64,000 bases of DNA, taken from the NCBI RefSeq assembly GCF_003634705.1, contig NZ_RBWU01000001.1:1054001-1118000 (forward strand). Reading direction: 5' to 3'. The translations under genes were made by a program, and so were the position numbers. The notes below the pieces were generated by a model that had not been told where the DNA came from, ran no database searches, and worked only from the letters and a program-made list of their open reading frames with translations. The DNA comes from Actinomadura pelletieri DSM 43383 (GTDB taxonomy: Bacteria > Actinomycetota > Actinomycetes > Streptosporangiales > Streptosporangiaceae). Shown here one piece after another: positions 9,510 to 18,529 of the stretch (position 1 is the stretch's first letter; every line of letters starts with the position of its first letter).

Positions 9510-10154
9510 TCAGTTTTTGAGGAGGTCGTCCAGGAGGGCGTCGTAGTCGTCTTCGCTGCGGCCCAGGTCTATGCGGGCGCGGTAGCGGAGGCGGAGGAGG
9601 GCCTCCAGGCTGTCCTCGGCGATGGCCACGTCGTCGGGGCCGGGGGTGAGGGTGTCGGCCTCGGGGGTGGGCGGTTCGTCCGGGCCGCCGCCGATGCCGG
9701 TGCCGACGGCGCGGTCGCGGAGGGCGAGGATGACGTCGGCGCCGCTGGTGGCCCATTCGTGGGCGCCGGTCGCGTCGCCCTGGGCGTAGAGGACCTCGGC
9801 CACGGTGCGGTAGACCTCGGGGTCGCGGGGACGGTCCGCGCGGATCTGTTCGACCAGGGCGCGGGCCTCGTCGGCGCGGTCCAATTCGAAGAGCGCGTCG
9901 GCCAGGTAGGCGCGTGGGTCGCCGTAGGTCTCGCCGCCGTCCTCCATGGCCTTGCGGTACAGCTCGGCGGCCCTGCGGTGGTCGCCGGCGTGCTGCCACT
10001 GCTCGCCCGCGCGCAGCAGGACGTTGGCGCGTGACACTCCGCCCGACACCGACTCGGCCAGCTCGGACAGCCTGCGGGCCGCCGAGATGTGATCGCCGGT
10101 GCGCAGGGTGTCGAACTCCAGGTCGTCGAGATCGTCTTCCGTCACATGCGTCAC
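9510..10154 (-). CDS. tetratricopeptide-repeat protein
   Basis: A 214-residue acidic protein. Helical pairs fit TPR motifs: ANVLLRAGEQWQHAGDHRRA (about residues 40-60), ADALFELDRADEARALVEQI (about 83-105), and EVYRTVAEVLYAQGDATGA (about 113-132). No signal peptide or membrane helix is seen, so it should be cytoplasmic. Such proteins mediate protein contacts; the partner is unknown. It stands alone: convergent with the 8579 gene, and its other neighbour is an NYN protein on the same strand about 80 bp away. Confidence 0.75.
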   Translation of the reverse strand: MTHVTEDDLDDLEFDTLRTGDHISAARRLSELAESVSGGVSRANVLLRAGEQWQHAGDHRRAAELYRKAMEDGGETYGDPRAYLADALFELDRADEARALVEQIRADRPRDPEVYRTVAEVLYAQGDATGAHEWATSGADVILALRDRAVGTGIGGGPDEPPTPEADTLTPGPDDVAIAEDSLEALLRLRYRARIDLGRSEDDYDALLDDLLKN

Positions 10155-10234
10155 GCTTCAACGCTACCCGTCGTCGCGCGACCGAAGCGGGCGAATCACT
10201 GATGATCGTGGAATACCGGTGCGTACCTGTCGGC

Positions 10235-11497
10235 TCACCTGCGGGAACGTTCGAGGGCGTCCCAGAATCCGCGGCGCAGCGCGTGGCGGACCTCGTCGTG
10301 CAGGAGGAAGTCGATCGGGAGTGAGGAGCCTTGCAGGAGGCGTGCCTCCAGGTCGGACGGCATCCGCGGCTTGCGGGCGAGGACGGCCTCCAGCCACAGC
10401 GCGGGGGCGTCCCTGGCGACGGACTCGCCGAAGTCCTGGCCTTCCTGGTGGGCGGCCTTGACGGCGTCCGCGAGCGTCGGCGTGCTCTGCTGGACGGGGG
10501 CGGGCGAGACCTGCTGCGGACCGGTGTAGGGGCCCTGCGGCTGCATCGTCTGGGGCGGTGGCGGCGGGGACGGCGCCGGTACGGGCGACGGGTTGTACTG
10601 CGAGCCTAGGCTCGGTGGCTCCGCGGGGGCCGGGGACTGGGTGGTGGACGGTCCGGGCGCCGACGTCGGTTGCAGCGGGGGCTGCTGTCCGCCGTAGGTC
10701 GATCCGCCGGACAGCTGCATCGGGCCGGTCGCGACGCCGGTGTTGCCGGTCGTCCCCGGGTTGAGGGAGCCGGCGCCGCCGCCCATGGCCGGGCCGAGGT
10801 CGCGGACGGACGGGGCGCCGGTCGTCGCCGGTGGCCGTCCGCCGATCGGGGACGAGGGCGGAGGTCCGTTGTTGACGGCCGGTTGCAGCGTGCCGAGGGT
10901 GGCGCCGTGCCCGTTGGGGCCGTGGCCGTTGGACAGGGGACCCGCTCCGGCGCCGTCGACTCCGGTGAGCAGGTTGACGTAGGAGCGTAGGTGGCCGGAG
11001 CCGATTTCGATGAGGTCGTCGCATTCCTGCCGGAGCACGCGGGAGATCGTCCAGTTGCCGTCGACGGCGACGTGCACGACGGTGACGCGGACGCCGAAGT
11101 CCTGGGCGTCGGCGACGACCTGGGCGAGGTCCTCGTCGCCGCTGACCAGGACGGCGTCGGTCAGCGCGCCGTTGCGGGCGAGCGTCATCAGGTCGCGGCG
11201 GATCTCGGCGTCGACGCCCTCACGGCGACCTGGCCGGATGCGGCCGAGTCTCAGTTTGAGGCCCGGCAGGTCGGCGAGCGCGTCATGTTCGGGGGAGCGG
11301 CGGCCCTCGACGGTCGCCTCGTACCAGTAGCACCGCAACAGGGGCATACCGGTGCGTTCCCTGGCCAGCTCGCCGAGGAGTTGGAGGAGGCCACCGAAGT
11401 CCCACGAGACGGTCTCGCGATGACGTGTGCCATGCACCGCCATCGCGCCGTCGGCCAGCAGGTAGCCGGCGTCTACGAACAGCGCGCAGCGATCCAT
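10235..11497 (-). CDS. NYN-domain (PIN-like) putative ribonuclease with disordered Pro-rich region
   Basis: About 420 residues from the ATG at 11497. The N-terminal 170 residues are an NYN/LabA-type domain: CALFVDAGYLLADG opens with the first acidic residue, DAEIRRDLMTLARNGALTDA is in the middle, and AVLVSGDEDLAQVVADA carries the later acidic cluster. Such domains are PIN-like and often act on RNA. A long Pro/Gly/Ser/Gln-rich segment (about residues 190-345) looks disordered. A short helical C-terminus follows (ALWLEAVLARKPRMPSDLEA). The substrate is unknown. Confidence 0.8.
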   Translation of the reverse strand: MDRCALFVDAGYLLADGAMAVHGTRHRETVSWDFGGLLQLLGELARERTGMPLLRCYWYEATVEGRRSPEHDALADLPGLKLRLGRIRPGRREGVDAEIRRDLMTLARNGALTDAVLVSGDEDLAQVVADAQDFGVRVTVVHVAVDGNWTISRVLRQECDDLIEIGSGHLRSYVNLLTGVDGAGAGPLSNGHGPNGHGATLGTLQPAVNNGPPPSSPIGGRPPATTGAPSVRDLGPAMGGGAGSLNPGTTGNTGVATGPMQLSGGSTYGGQQPPLQPTSAPGPSTTQSPAPAEPPSLGSQYNPSPVPAPSPPPPPQTMQPQGPYTGPQQVSPAPVQQSTPTLADAVKAAHQEGQDFGESVARDAPALWLEAVLARKPRMPSDLEARLLQGSSLPIDFLLHDEVRHALRRGFWDALERSRR

Positions 11498-11837
11498 GCG
11501 ACACCGCCCTTCCTCTACACGGGAGTTCACGGCCTGCCCATCCGGCGTAGTGTCCCGGGCCGCCTATAGCGTAGTGAAGCGCGTCAACCCGGTAGACCAA
11601 TACGGCGATTCGCCACTCTTTCACGGAAAGGCGCCGGTTGGCGATTCTCCTGTAACGAGATCTGTGGCCGCGGCGGACGCTACCAGCCGCGCGGGCTTCG
11701 CCCTCGACTTCCCCATGATCTTTACAGGAACAGTCAGGTCCGTGGCCCAGTTCCGGGGTGCGCGCGACCTGGATTTCAACCGTCCAAGGCGGTCGTCGTG
11801 GCGCGGGTGTGGCCGATGGTGGCACGTCCCGTTCCGG
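11498..11837. other. gene-free stretch between NYN and PhoD genes
   Basis: About 340 bp between two leftward genes. It should hold the NYN promoter and the PhoD 3' end. I see two GGCGATTC motifs near 11603 and 11640, but no clear operator, terminator or small gene. Confidence 0.4.
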
Positions 11838-13466
11838 TCAGCCGGTGATGTTCGCGCGGCCCATGTCGTCGAGCCTGCCGCCGTTTCTCGGTGACTCCCA
11901 ACGCACGTCGCAGTGACGTCCCGTCAGATGGACGGTCGCGATGGCGTTGTCGAACCACGGTCCGTCCGTCATCCGCCACCGGATCGGCGGGACGGGCACC
12001 TTCGACAGCTTGGCCAGGACGCGGAACGGCCCACCCGTGATCTTGGCGTACGCGATGCGGTTGGCCCACCGGAACTTGCCGACGAGCGGGTTCCGTAGCG
12101 GTGAGCAGACGATCTGGGAGACCTTCGACTGTGTGGCGGGCTTGGTGACCCTGGCCAGATACGAGTAGTGGATGTCACCGGACAGAAAGGAGATGCTGGC
12201 CGGTGCGGGGCCTCGTTCGCCGCGTCCGACGGCGACGACACCGGCGGCCAGGTCACGGAACGACTCTTGGAACGCGGCCCAGTGCTCCAGGTCGGCGGCC
12301 TGCCGGATCTTCTCGCCGAGCCGGGCCGCGGCCTTCCCCCAGGCGCCGCCGGCCATCGCCTCGTTCCACGACTCGGCGTGGTGGATCGCCAGGGGCAGCA
12401 GGTAGGGCAGGGAACTCGCGATGAGCAGATGGTCCATGCCGCCCTGGCACTGCTCGTTCAGCCAGCGGAACTCGTCGTCGTCCAACATGCCTCGACGGTC
12501 GGCGGTGAGGAGCCTCGAACAGCGGCTGTCGACCACGATCAGGCGCGTCCCGCCCCAGTCGTGCGCGTAGCTCCAGCGGGTGCCGGCCGGTTCCTTGTCG
12601 GCCTTCTCGGCGAACTCGTCCAGGACGGTGCCCGCGTCACCGGCACTGTCGGACGCCTCCCGCACCGCCTTGTAAGTGGGGTCGGACGCGCGGTCCCGCG
12701 GTGACAGGTTCCCGAGGTGCTGGTAGATCCAGTACGACCCGATCCCGCCCGTGATGCGGGACTTCCACCAGGGCTGTGACCACATTTCCTGGCGCCACGC
12801 GTACGAGGTGTTCCAGTCGTCCCGGATGTCGTGGTCGTCGAAGACGGTGAAGGTCGGCACGGTGGACAGCAGCCACCGCACCTCCGGATCGTCGTACCAG
12901 GCCAGCTTGTACAGGTACGTGTAGTCCTCGAAGTCGGCGGCCTCGTCGATGGGCGGCTCGTCCGCGGCGCGGCGGCTCTTGATGAACTCGCGCATCGGGT
13001 CGGTCAGCTCGTCCGCGTAGACCTGGTCGCCGACCATCAGCAGGACGTCGGGCCATTCGACCGAGTCGCCGCCGGTACGGAGCCGCCGCGCGAACGCGGT
13101 GAGCGCGTCATGTCCGAACTGTTCGACCGTGCCGGGTGAACGGCGGCACGAGCCGAACGAGATTCGCAGTCCGTCGTCGGGGGTGAGGGTTCTGATCTGG
13201 GACGGCGGGAACTCGCTGTCTTCCTCCGGCCAGACCGTCTCATCGTCGAGGACGACCTCGTAAGGGATGCGCGCCCCGGGTGAGAGCCCGTCGATCTCGA
13301 CGACCGCGTAGTGGTGCCCGTGCACGGTGAACGTGCGGGCGCCCGCGTCCAGGCCCTGCTCATGGTTGACGACCCGGACCTCGCATGGACGGTCGGTCTC
13401 CACCCAGATCGTCGCGGTGCGGTCACTGGCGTGTCGAAGATGCGGCCCGAGCACGAGCTTTCTCAC
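11838..13466 (-). CDS. PhoD-type alkaline phosphatase family protein
   Basis: About 542 residues from the GTG at 13466, where the conserved sequence starts (RKLVLGPHLRHASDRTATIW); the frame is open 26 codons further upstream. Metallophosphatase motifs are present: SFGSCRRSPG, LMVGDQVYADE, VFDDHDIRDDWN and FLSGDIHYSYLARV. PhoD proteins hydrolyse phosphodiesters using calcium and iron. No signal peptide is seen, so this member may act inside the cell on an unknown ester. Its start overlaps the end of the epimerase gene by about 44 bp, so the two are an operon. Confidence 0.88.
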   Translation of the reverse strand: MRKLVLGPHLRHASDRTATIWVETDRPCEVRVVNHEQGLDAGARTFTVHGHHYAVVEIDGLSPGARIPYEVVLDDETVWPEEDSEFPPSQIRTLTPDDGLRISFGSCRRSPGTVEQFGHDALTAFARRLRTGGDSVEWPDVLLMVGDQVYADELTDPMREFIKSRRAADEPPIDEAADFEDYTYLYKLAWYDDPEVRWLLSTVPTFTVFDDHDIRDDWNTSYAWRQEMWSQPWWKSRITGGIGSYWIYQHLGNLSPRDRASDPTYKAVREASDSAGDAGTVLDEFAEKADKEPAGTRWSYAHDWGGTRLIVVDSRCSRLLTADRRGMLDDDEFRWLNEQCQGGMDHLLIASSLPYLLPLAIHHAESWNEAMAGGAWGKAAARLGEKIRQAADLEHWAAFQESFRDLAAGVVAVGRGERGPAPASISFLSGDIHYSYLARVTKPATQSKVSQIVCSPLRNPLVGKFRWANRIAYAKITGGPFRVLAKLSKVPVPPIRWRMTDGPWFDNAIATVHLTGRHCDVRWESPRNGGRLDDMGRANITG

Positions 13467-14451
13467 AGCGGCACCGTACTTTCGCCTCGGTTTCGGCGTC
13501 CAGGCCGACGGCCGGGCGGTCGGGACGCTGAGGTGCCCGGCCACCGATGGACTGTAGCCACTCCCACGTGTCCGTCACCGTCTCCTGGACGGGTCTACAA
13601 CGCAATCCGGTAGAAAGCGCCTTGGTCACGTTTCCCTGATGCATGGTGTCGTACGCGTCTCCGGGCGGAAGCCAGATCGGAAGATCGGTCCACGGCGCGA
13701 TACCTGCCTCCAGGATGGTTTCCGGGGGCGCCCAAACCAGCTCCGCGTCCGAGCCTGTCACCTGGATGCACGCTTCGAGCAGCTCCCGCATCGTCGTGTG
13801 GTCGGGTGGGCTCACCATGTCGTACGGGCCGCCGAGTTCTTGTTCGATGGCGTTCAGCGTCCATGTAGCCAGGTCTCGTGCGTCGATGTACTGCAAACCG
13901 GCGTCGCGTGGGCCGGGTGCCAGTACCTCGCCGCCCTTCGCGATCCGTGTCAGCCACCAGGGCAGCCGTCCGATGTTCTCGTACGGGCCGAGGATGAGTC
14001 CCGCTCGCACCAGGAGAGCCCGGTCGCCGAACGCATCGACCGCCGCCAGTTCCGCTCCGCGCTTCGCCGCCGCGTAGTCGACATCGCCGTCGTCGGGGGA
14101 GCCGTCCACCACGGGCGCGTCTTCTCCGAGCCCGTCCGGCTCGGGAAAGACGTAGACCGATCGGCTGGAGATGTAGACGTAGCGTCCGACGCGTCCGGAC
14201 AGGAGACGCGCGGCGTCACGGACCACGGACGGTGCGGCGGACCAGGTGTCGATGACCGCGTCCCAGGCCTCGTCGGTCGCGAGCGCACGGAGACCGTCCT
14301 CGGCGGTACGGTCGCCGCGCAGTGAGGTGGCGCCCTGGGGCGGCTCGTGGCGTCCCCTGTGAAAGACGGTCACGTCCCAGCCGCGCGCGAGGGCTTCCTC
14401 GGTGACGGCGCGGCCGACGAACTCGGTTCCACCCAGCAGCAGAATCTTCAT
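13423..14451 (-). CDS. NAD-dependent epimerase/dehydratase (extended SDR)
   Basis: A 342-residue protein from the ATG at 14451. The nucleotide-binding motif LLLGGTEFVGRAVTEEALARG is at the N-terminus. The catalytic region YVYISSRSVYV and DYAAAKRGAELAA gives the Y-x3-K type pair. The C-terminal third would define the substrate, which I cannot name. The 3' end overlaps the PhoD start, giving a two-gene unit. The coding-like sequence upstream of 14451 in this frame belongs to the opposite-strand Roadblock gene and is not real. Confidence 0.85.
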   Translation of the reverse strand: MKILLLGGTEFVGRAVTEEALARGWDVTVFHRGRHEPPQGATSLRGDRTAEDGLRALATDEAWDAVIDTWSAAPSVVRDAARLLSGRVGRYVYISSRSVYVFPEPDGLGEDAPVVDGSPDDGDVDYAAAKRGAELAAVDAFGDRALLVRAGLILGPYENIGRLPWWLTRIAKGGEVLAPGPRDAGLQYIDARDLATWTLNAIEQELGGPYDMVSPPDHTTMRELLEACIQVTGSDAELVWAPPETILEAGIAPWTDLPIWLPPGDAYDTMHQGNVTKALSTGLRCRPVQETVTDTWEWLQSIGGRAPQRPDRPAVGLDAETEAKVRCRCEKARARAASSTRQ

Positions 14452-14713
14452 GGAGGAACTGTACAGTCCGTACGTTACGTACGGTAGATCGCTGCGCCAA
14501 CGGCGGAACGCTCTCCGTTCGGGGTGAGAATCCTCCCCCGATCTGTCCTGTAAGTGGTGATTCGTCGAATAACGTGCCGACCAGTCGGCATACGGAACGG
14601 TATTTATACCCCACTCAGGATTTGTCAATTCATTTAGTCGTTTGGTCATGCGGGCGGCGCTGTTCTGGCTATGGTGGGGTTTCTTGCAACTCTCAGTTCT
14701 TTTCGGTGGGGAC

Positions 14714-15109
14714 ATGGGCTTGCTCATCGACGACTGCCTTGCGCGGATGATGACGATTCCGGGTGCCCGGCGGGCGACCCTGATCGACTGCGCCAGCGGG
14801 CTCGCCGTGGCGGCGGCGGGCCGGGAAGACCTCGTTGACCAGCACGAGGACGCCGCCGGAGCGACCGATGTCGTCCGGGCGGTGCTGGCGTCACCGGCGC
14901 TCAGCGCCACCCCGACGGGCGACGACATCGAGGAGATCATTGTTTCCGGCACCGGCGGATATCACCTTCTGGTCCTCACCGGAGCCGATTTCGACGGGCA
15001 TCTCTTCGTCCATCTGCTGGTCGATCGCGAAAACGGCAATCTCGCCCTCGCCCGGCTCCAGATGCATCGGCTCGTCCAGGAAATAACGGACGGTCGCCAT
15101 GACCGATGA
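14714..15109 (+). CDS. Roadblock/LC7-like protein 1
   Basis: A 131-residue protein from the ATG at 14714, preceded by GGTGGGG. It has the alternating helix-strand pattern of Roadblock proteins: an N-terminal helix (LIDDCLARMMTIPGA), strands (RATLIDCASGLAVAAAG, IIVSGTGGYHLLVL) and a final helix (LALARLQMHRLVQEI). Roadblock proteins regulate small GTPases, and in actinobacteria occur in conservons. It is the first of four overlapping or adjacent genes on this strand, with an 11-bp overlap with the next. No GTPase or histidine kinase gene is present here. Confidence 0.7.
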   Translation: MGLLIDDCLARMMTIPGARRATLIDCASGLAVAAAGREDLVDQHEDAAGATDVVRAVLASPALSATPTGDDIEEIIVSGTGGYHLLVLTGADFDGHLFVHLLVDRENGNLALARLQMHRLVQEITDGRHDR

Positions 15110-15770
15110 CATTCCCGGCGTCCTCGCCGCCCTGGAGTCGGAAAGGCGCACCGGGCTGCTGCGCGTCGGCGACGACGGCGCGTTCCGCGTCGAGAACGGC
15201 GCGGTCGTCCACGCGGAGAGCCGCCACGCGCCCGGCCTGGACGACCTGTCCGGCTCCGACCCGTCCGGTTCCGACCTGCCCGCGCTGCTCGCGATGTTCG
15301 ACGCCGCCTACTTCCTCCTCGGCTCGACGGCCGGACCGGTGTTCACCGAGGGACCGCCGCACGGCGCCGACCAGCGGATCTCCGTCGCGACGCTCGTGCG
15401 GGAGCGGGACCGGCGCCGCGCCCGACTCGACGCCGCCTGGCCGGACGACCGCGTCGACGTCGAGCCCGTCGTTCCGGTACGGCGCGTCCGGCGGCAGCGG
15501 GTCATCCTGACCGGTGTCCAGACCGAGATCCTGATCAACGCCGACGGGCGCCGCACCCCGGCGGAACTGGCCCGCCACCTCGGTCGGACGGCGTTCGCCT
15601 GCCTCCTCGCCGTCCGCGGTCTCGCCGCCGCGTCCCTGATCCACACCGTCCCGCGCCCGGCGTCCGGCCCCCCGCCTCCTCGACCCGCGATCCCGGCCGA
15701 GTGGGCGCCACCCGACCACGAGCTGCTCGACCGGCTCAGGACGGCGCTCGTCGAACTCGGCCCATGCTGA
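15099..15770 (+). CDS. DUF4388/PatA-N-like protein of the Roadblock cluster
   Basis: A 223-residue protein. The first half (IPGVLAALESERRTGLLRVG, then FRVENGAVVHAES) resembles DUF4388/PatA N-terminal domains, which mediate contacts in signalling proteins. The second half (VILTGVQTEILINADGRRTP) looks like a compact winged or helical domain. It overlaps the upstream Roadblock gene by 11 bp and the next by 7 bp, so translation is probably coupled. It may be the scaffold of a Roadblock complex (inference). Confidence 0.6.
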   Translation: MTDDIPGVLAALESERRTGLLRVGDDGAFRVENGAVVHAESRHAPGLDDLSGSDPSGSDLPALLAMFDAAYFLLGSTAGPVFTEGPPHGADQRISVATLVRERDRRRARLDAAWPDDRVDVEPVVPVRRVRRQRVILTGVQTEILINADGRRTPAELARHLGRTAFACLLAVRGLAAASLIHTVPRPASGPPPPRPAIPAEWAPPDHELLDRLRTALVELGPC

Positions 15771-16228
15771 GCACCCCCGGTCGAGGGACCGGCCGACCGG
15801 TGAAACGTTGGATCGAAAGGCTGACGAAGGTGACGGAACGAGCGGCGGCGGAGCAGGTGCCCGTGGTGACGGAACTGCGGACGCTGCGAACCCGCGTCCC
15901 GCAGCTCACCGGCAGCCTGGTCGCGTCGGCCGACGGGCTCCTCATCGCCCACGACCTGCCCGCGCCCGTCGAACCGTCCGGGATGGCGGCCGTGACGGCG
16001 ACCGGCCTGTCCCTCGCCCACCGCATCGCGCACACCGCCCACGGCGGCGCCTTCCACGAGGTCGTGATACGCGGCGTGGACGGCTACGTCGTCATCTACG
16101 CCGCCGGTCCGGTCGCGTCCCTCACCGTCCTCGCGGCCCCGACCGTCAACGTCGGCCGGCTCCACCTGGAGTCACGCCCCACCGCCCGCGCCATCGCCGC
16201 CCTCCTCACAGACACGCGTCGCAAGTAA
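15764..16228 (+). CDS. Roadblock/LC7 domain protein 2
   Basis: A 154-residue protein; the ATG at 15764 overlaps the preceding stop codon, and a GTG at 15800 is an alternative start. Roadblock features include VTELRTLRTRVPQLTGSLVA with ADGLLIAHDLP, a helix (GMAAVTATGLSLAHRIAHTA) and the strands VVIRGVDGYVVIYAAG and ASLTVLAAPTVNVGRLHLE. A putative GTPase regulator. It is third in the cluster; the next gene begins 19 bp later after a GAAGGAGA ribosome site. Confidence 0.8.
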   Translation: MLSTPGRGTGRPVKRWIERLTKVTERAAAEQVPVVTELRTLRTRVPQLTGSLVASADGLLIAHDLPAPVEPSGMAAVTATGLSLAHRIAHTAHGGAFHEVVIRGVDGYVVIYAAGPVASLTVLAAPTVNVGRLHLESRPTARAIAALLTDTRRK

Positions 16229-16247
16229 CGACAACCGAAGGAGACCC

Positions 16248-16615
16248 ATGGCCAACCTGGATCTGACCCTCAAGGACATGATGACGGTCGACGGAGCCCT
16301 CGGCGCCGCCGTCGTCGACTACGACAGTGGCATGGCCCTCGGACACCTCGGCGGCTCCAAGGCCCTCGACCTCCAGATCGCCGCCGCCGGGAACACCGAG
16401 GTCGTCCGCGCGAAGGTCCGGACGATGGAGCAGCTCCGCATCAAGGAGGACATCGAGGACATCCTCATCAGCCTCTCCTCCCAGTACCACGTCATCCGGC
16501 CGGTCACCGCAAGGGCAAGGGCCTGTTCCTCTACCTGGCCCTCGACCGCGCCCGCGCCAACCTCGCCCTCGCCCGCCACCGCCTCCGCGACATCGAGGAG
16601 AACATCGAGGTTTGA
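16248..16615 (+). pseudogene. Roadblock/LC7 protein 3, split by a one-base frameshift
   Basis: The first 87 codons read as a normal Roadblock protein (LTLKDMMTVDGALGAAVVDY, then LQIAAAGNTEVVRAKVR and SSQYHVIRPV). After about 16508 the frame becomes Pro/Thr-rich nonsense. In the next frame the expected ending GLFLYLALDRARANLALARH and RDIEENIEV with its stop codon (16613-16615) is perfectly preserved. One base appears to be missing in ACCGCAAGG near 16508. The good conservation on both sides suggests a very recent lesion or a sequencing error. The unshifted frame runs on to 16706. Confidence 0.8.
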
Positions 16616-16738
16616 CCCTGGCGCCGACACGTGGCAGGACGGGTGGGCCGGTGCAGGGGCGCCGACCCACCCGGCTGGGGTCTTACCGCCGCCACCTCGG
16701 GCCTGAGGATCGCAGGCACCCTGGTCGGCAGAACGCGA

Positions 16739-17485
16739 TCAGGAGGGGCAGGAGCCGCCGGTCCAAGGGCAGATGTCCGGATCGAAGTCAGGCAGTCCGT
16801 TGAGGAAACCGGCGTTCTCCCCGTAGTCACGCCTGATCCAGCGAGCGACGATAAGAGCGGAGACCGTACTCGCTCCGGCTCTCCGTAACGACAGCGCGGC
16901 CGACTGCACATGTCCGCCTCGGGCCCAGGTGTCGTCCATGAGCAGGACGTGCGAGTCGGGCGGAAGGGCGGTCTCGGCAGTGAAGTGGGACGCGTCGAGG
17001 GCGCGTGGGTTGGGTGCTTTCGGGGCGGCTCTGAGTTTGATCTCGGCCCCGGGGGCCGATCCGGCCACGATGCGGTGCAGGGCGTGCTCGTAGGGTTTCG
17101 CGGGTAGGGACGGCACGGATGCCCAGTGGGTGAGCGGAGTTCGAGCTAATCTGCCCGCGCAGGCGCCGTGTCTCGACAGGCTGAACAACATGAGCATGCT
17201 CACCAGGCGGTAATGGGCGTTTACGGGAGGACGAGCCTTGTATCCGTGCATGACATAGCCGGACTGCTGCTGCTTCACCGCGTAGGTGATGGGTGCGACG
17301 CGGTCAGCCGTCCCATCCTGCATCCGATACTGCTTGCACGGGTAACAGAGCGCATAGCGGTTCTCCACCGGTGTCGTACAGACATCGCATGTCACATGGA
17401 TCCGCCGAACCGGATTGCGGAGAAAGCCTCCGGCCGAACTGATCAACGCCGTGCGTAGACGGTTCTCGACAGTAGGACCCAGCAT
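16739..17485 (-). CDS. ComF-like phosphoribosyltransferase with zinc ribbon
   Basis: A 248-residue protein. Near the N-terminus a CxxC pair (VTCDVCTTP) and a second pair (ALCYPCKQY) make a zinc ribbon as in ComF. The C-terminal half has a PRPP-binding loop, HVLLMDDTWARGGHVQSAA. Relatives are competence ComF proteins or phosphoribosyltransferase toxins. The gene begins 1 bp after the stop codon of a DprA-like gene, so the two are surely one unit. Such a DprA/phosphoribosyltransferase pair recalls the ShosTA toxin-antitoxin defence system as I remember it. A natural-transformation role is the alternative. Confidence 0.75.
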   Translation of the reverse strand: MLGPTVENRLRTALISSAGGFLRNPVRRIHVTCDVCTTPVENRYALCYPCKQYRMQDGTADRVAPITYAVKQQQSGYVMHGYKARPPVNAHYRLVSMLMLFSLSRHGACAGRLARTPLTHWASVPSLPAKPYEHALHRIVAGSAPGAEIKLRAAPKAPNPRALDASHFTAETALPPDSHVLLMDDTWARGGHVQSAALSLRRAGASTVSALIVARWIRRDYGENAGFLNGLPDFDPDICPWTGGSCPS

Positions 17486-17486
17486 G

Positions 17487-18428
17487 TTACGGGGACACCA
17501 ATCGCCGGAGGTCGTCTTCCAGGACTGACTCTCGTTTCACGAGGTCATCGACGATTTTCGACACGTCGTCGACGGTGCCCGCAGTGTGCACTCCCGGACG
17601 GCCGACAAGCGCACGGGCCCAGGCGTTGGCTCTGACCACCATGTTCGTCAGTATGACCGGCCGACCGTGCTCCACCGCCATACGAGCCTGGGTGCGGGCT
17701 CCGCTGTGCTCGCCCGCCTCTACCACGACCGTCGCCATTCCGTAGCCTGACATGGTCGCATTACGCATCAGGAACGTGTGCTTCTGTGGCGGCGCGTCGG
17801 GCCAGAACTGTGAAAGCAGCAGACCTCGGGCCGAGATCTCACGATGGAGCTCTTTGTTCGCGGCCGGATATACCTTGTTGATGCCCGTTCCGATGACGGC
17901 TACCGTCCGTCCGCCGGCATCGAGCGCGGCGCGATGGGCAGCGGTGTCGATACCGGCCGCGAGACCCGCCAGGACCGTGACCTTCCGATGAACCAGATCT
18001 TTGGCGACGCTCGCGGCGAACTCCATGCCGTGTTCGGAGGCCGCCCGGGACCCGACGACCGAAACGGCGGTGTCGTCCGGCAGCAGCGAGCCGCGCGCAA
18101 AGAGCACGGGAGGGGCCTGATGAACCTCGCGAAGCCGTTCCGGGTACCGGTCGTCGAGCACGGTGAGCACTGTGTGCCCCTGGTCGGTCCAGACGGAGAT
18201 GTCATGGGCGGCGGCCTCCAGCGGACTCGACTCCCCGGGAGCCTCCACCAGAGTGGGAGGGACGAGACGATCCCACACGTCGAGTGCACTGCCCACTTCG
18301 ACCACTCTCGCGGTGATCTCACCCCAGGGAAGACCCTGTGGGCGGACCTGGAGGAGCGCCACCAGGGCCGCTCGCTCCTCCGCGCCGACCGTGTCCATGC
18401 CGCCAGAGTACGAGGGTGATCTCGACAT
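17487..18428 (-). CDS. DprA/Smf-like DNA-processing protein
   Basis: About 313 residues from the ATG at 18428, with AGGTGG upstream; an ATG at 18398 is also possible. The DprA Rossmann fold is clear: VSVVGSRAASEHGMEFA, TVLAGLAAGIDTAAHRAALD, VAVIGTGINKVYPAAN and AGEHSGARTQARMAVEHGRP. Classical DprA binds single-stranded DNA and loads RecA. The order here, DprA-like gene first then phosphoribosyltransferase with 1 bp between, fits a two-component module such as ShosTA in which the DprA-like protein is the antitoxin (inference). It is convergent-free: clpB lies downstream on the same strand. Confidence 0.82.
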   Translation of the reverse strand: MSRSPSYSGGMDTVGAEERAALVALLQVRPQGLPWGEITARVVEVGSALDVWDRLVPPTLVEAPGESSPLEAAAHDISVWTDQGHTVLTVLDDRYPERLREVHQAPPVLFARGSLLPDDTAVSVVGSRAASEHGMEFAASVAKDLVHRKVTVLAGLAAGIDTAAHRAALDAGGRTVAVIGTGINKVYPAANKELHREISARGLLLSQFWPDAPPQKHTFLMRNATMSGYGMATVVVEAGEHSGARTQARMAVEHGRPVILTNMVVRANAWARALVGRPGVHTAGTVDDVSKIVDDLVKRESVLEDDLRRLVSP

Positions 18429-18529
18429 CTCCACATCCACCTCTCGCCTCGAACTGAAGTTCGAGTATCTCACGCCGAGTATCTGCCACACAGGCCCCGA
18501 CGGTCGAACTCAAACGGCGGGCGAGCAGG

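Noticed and set aside
14452..14952. N-terminal extension of the epimerase frame
   Set aside because: Overlaps the Roadblock gene on the other strand and is Ser/Arg-rich; the Rossmann motif begins at the ATG 14451.
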